5,304 nucleotides of DNA from JBBTSG01 sp038064775 (GTDB lineage Bacteria > Patescibacteriota > Minisyncoccia > UBA6257 > GWB1-50-10), in the NCBI GenBank assembly GCA_038064775.1, contig JBBTSG010000025.1, positions 1 to 5,304 on the forward strand, written 5' to 3'. The position numbers were made by a program, and so were the translations under genes. Below are positions 5,206-5,304 of the stretch, piece by piece (position 1 is the stretch's first letter; each line of letters starts with the position of its first letter). The notes under the pieces are model-generated. The model was not told the origin of the DNA. It worked only from the letters and a program-made list of their open reading frames with translations, and did not search any database.

Positions 5206-5216
5206 TACTAATATTG

Positions 5217-5304
5217 ATGAAAAAATACGACTTCGGGAAAATAGAAAAGAAGTGGCAGAAAAAATGGCTTGGCGAAGGTATTTATAAAGCGAGTGACGCG
5301 AGCA
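5217..5304 (+). CDS. leuS: Leucyl-tRNA synthetase, N-terminal fragment
   Basis: An open frame starts at ATG 5217 and runs off the right edge after 29 codons. It begins MKKYDFGKIEKKWQKKWLGE and continues GIYKASDAS. The pattern YDF-x2-IE-x2-WQ-x2-W, followed by a short spacer and YKA, is the standard amino terminus of bacterial LeuRS, a class I synthetase that charges tRNA-Leu. The catalytic HIGH motif would lie about 20 residues further on, outside the window. No Shine-Dalgarno sequence precedes the ATG, and the promoter prediction places the mRNA start only about five bases upstream. The fragment is short, but the match is distinctive. Other class I synthetases (ValRS, IleRS) have different amino termini. 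Confidence 0.85.
   Translation, partial: MKKYDFGKIEKKWQKKWLGEGIYKASDAS

Noticed and set aside
3580..5304. Bacteriocin or abortive-infection immunity cassette around the CPBP genes
   Set aside because: CPBP proteins can occur in such loci, but I find no small precursor peptide, ABC exporter or toxin beside them; the neighbours are tatD and leuS.

Overview
The window looks like chromosomal DNA from a Patescibacteria/CPR bacterium, probably of the Parcubacteria type. It is AT-rich, tightly packed with housekeeping genes, and several starts have no Shine-Dalgarno sequence. Its methionyl-tRNA synthetase is short, and its TatD protein has the expanded middle and repeat-derived insertion I associate with this group. 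The placement is inferred from protein character, not from a marker search. TGA is a genuine stop at the end of metG, which argues against the code-25 lineages (Gracilibacteria, Absconditabacteria).

Layout. Positions 3-575 (+) hold the C-terminal half of an AI-2E-family (PerM/YdiK-like) membrane protein, cut by the left edge. It is followed almost at once by metG (594-2030, +), probably in the same transcript. A P-loop nucleotide-kinase-like gene (2031-2600, -) converges on metG with abutting stop codons. Its likely intrinsic terminator lies inside the last codons of metG. A 73-bp divergent promoter region separates it from tatD (2674-3552, +). tatD ends at a bidirectional hairpin terminator shared with a two-gene minus-strand operon of CPBP intramembrane protease-like proteins: the upstream gene (4206-5105) has a full active site, and the downstream one (3580-4197) lacks the catalytic acids. 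A second divergent promoter region (5106-5216) leads to leuS (leucyl-tRNA synthetase), of which only the first 29 codons are present.

How the genes fit together. metG and leuS serve translation and tatD nucleic-acid quality control. The membrane protein and the CPBP pair act in the cell envelope on unknown substrates. I see no CRISPR array, phage, transposase, tRNA or rRNA, and nothing that amounts to a new multi-gene system. The most interesting signals are small: a 24-bp repeat unit inserted in frame in tatD, an antisense terminator encoded within metG, a Gln-Gln CPBP variant beside a canonical paralogue, unusual motif residues in MetRS, and a near-leaderless leuS promoter.
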